Shown here piece by piece: positions 63,988 through 64,000 of a stretch of DNA of 64,000 nucleotides. The position numbers and the translations under genes are program-made. The stretch comes from Nitrospirota bacterium. Lineage in GTDB: Bacteria > Nitrospirota > 9FT-COMBO-42-15 > HDB-SIOI813. Location: contig JACRGV010000125.1 in assembly GCA_016212215.1 (NCBI GenBank), positions 1 through 64,000 on the forward strand, given 5' to 3'. Below the pieces are notes generated by a model, which was given only the letters and a program-made list of their open reading frames with translations, had not been told where the DNA came from and made no database searches. Position 1 is the first letter of the stretch, and each line of letters opens with the position of its first letter.

Positions 63988-64000
63988 AGACAGTGGTTAG

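Overview
The window reads like a chromosomal piece of a free-living, motile or surface-associated Gram-negative-type bacterium, probably a deep-branching environmental lineage (Nitrospirota- or deltaproteobacteria-like). That placement is an inference from gene style (two non-canonical chemosensory clusters, HisZ, type IV pilins beside an ABC transporter, abundant palindromic repeats) and not a proven assignment. No rRNA, tRNA, CRISPR, transposase or phage gene was recognised. TAA, TAG and TGA all act as stops.

Layout. 0-7 kb: a class I methyltransferase, an OmpR-type two-component pair, a bacterial eRF1-like (baeRF/Vms1-type) protein and ligA. 7.4-18.9 kb: chemosensory cluster 1 (CheW, CheR-TPR, CheW with N-terminal extension, transmembrane MCP, CheA-REC, CheB, then a REC-REC-PAS-kinase-REC hybrid). 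Its content and most of its order match Wsp-type 'alternative cellular function' systems, but the usual diguanylate cyclase position holds the hybrid kinase. 19-19.5 kb: a RelB/YafQ-like toxin-antitoxin pair. 19.9-31.2 kb: chemosensory cluster 2 (ParA-like ATPase, soluble poly-HAMP chemoreceptor, CheW, CheB, CheA, CheC) followed by a PAS-GAF-GAF-HD-GYP c-di-GMP phosphodiesterase. The receptor has an in-frame TGA in its signalling tip and cheB has a 1-nt frameshift. 31.4-38.2 kb: a Ca2+/H+ or Na+ antiporter, then a protein-thiocarboxylate sulfur assimilation cluster: ThiS-like carrier, cysteine synthase, two MoeB/ThiF-type E1 enzymes, threonine synthase, a CysO-like carrier, a NIL-domain protein and a JAMM protease. 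Both carriers end with residues after the Gly-Gly, so they need trimming. 38.4-44 kb: small membrane protein, typA, a 57-aa zinc ribbon, rsmD-coaD, an aminotransferase and an FmdB-type zinc ribbon. 44-50 kb (minus strand): two type IV pilins, a TPR protein and an ABC transporter in the arrangement of myxobacterial pilA-pilG-pilH-pilI, plus a TPR lipoprotein; a candidate sigma-54 promoter and upstream palindrome precede the main pilin. 50-63 kb (minus strand): dnaB, hisZ, serA, a class V aminotransferase, then rnc-fabF-acpP-fabG-fabD-fabH-plsX-rpmF-DUF177. A secreted protein gene closes the window.

The most striking non-genic feature is a family of about two dozen G/C-rich palindromic elements confined to the first 38.4 kb. 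A typical copy starts with a C-rich arm (AACCCCACCCTCACCCTAAC then a CTCCCTGAGGGAG hairpin) and ends with a CTCCCCTTCAAGGGGAG hairpin followed by GGGTTAGGGTGGGGATGGGG. Most copies lie between genes. Four lie in frame inside genes (ligA, cheR, cheA-REC, cheB); in the three che genes the same reading frame is used, giving [13 protein letters not shown]-like and LPFKGRxRVGMG-like peptides in interdomain linkers. Several start codons lie within or just after an element. Two further palindromic families (a 90-bp one at both ends of the window and a MITE-like one flanking typA) and low-complexity GAAGTAAGAAG / AGTGAATAGTGA tracts complete the repeat content.
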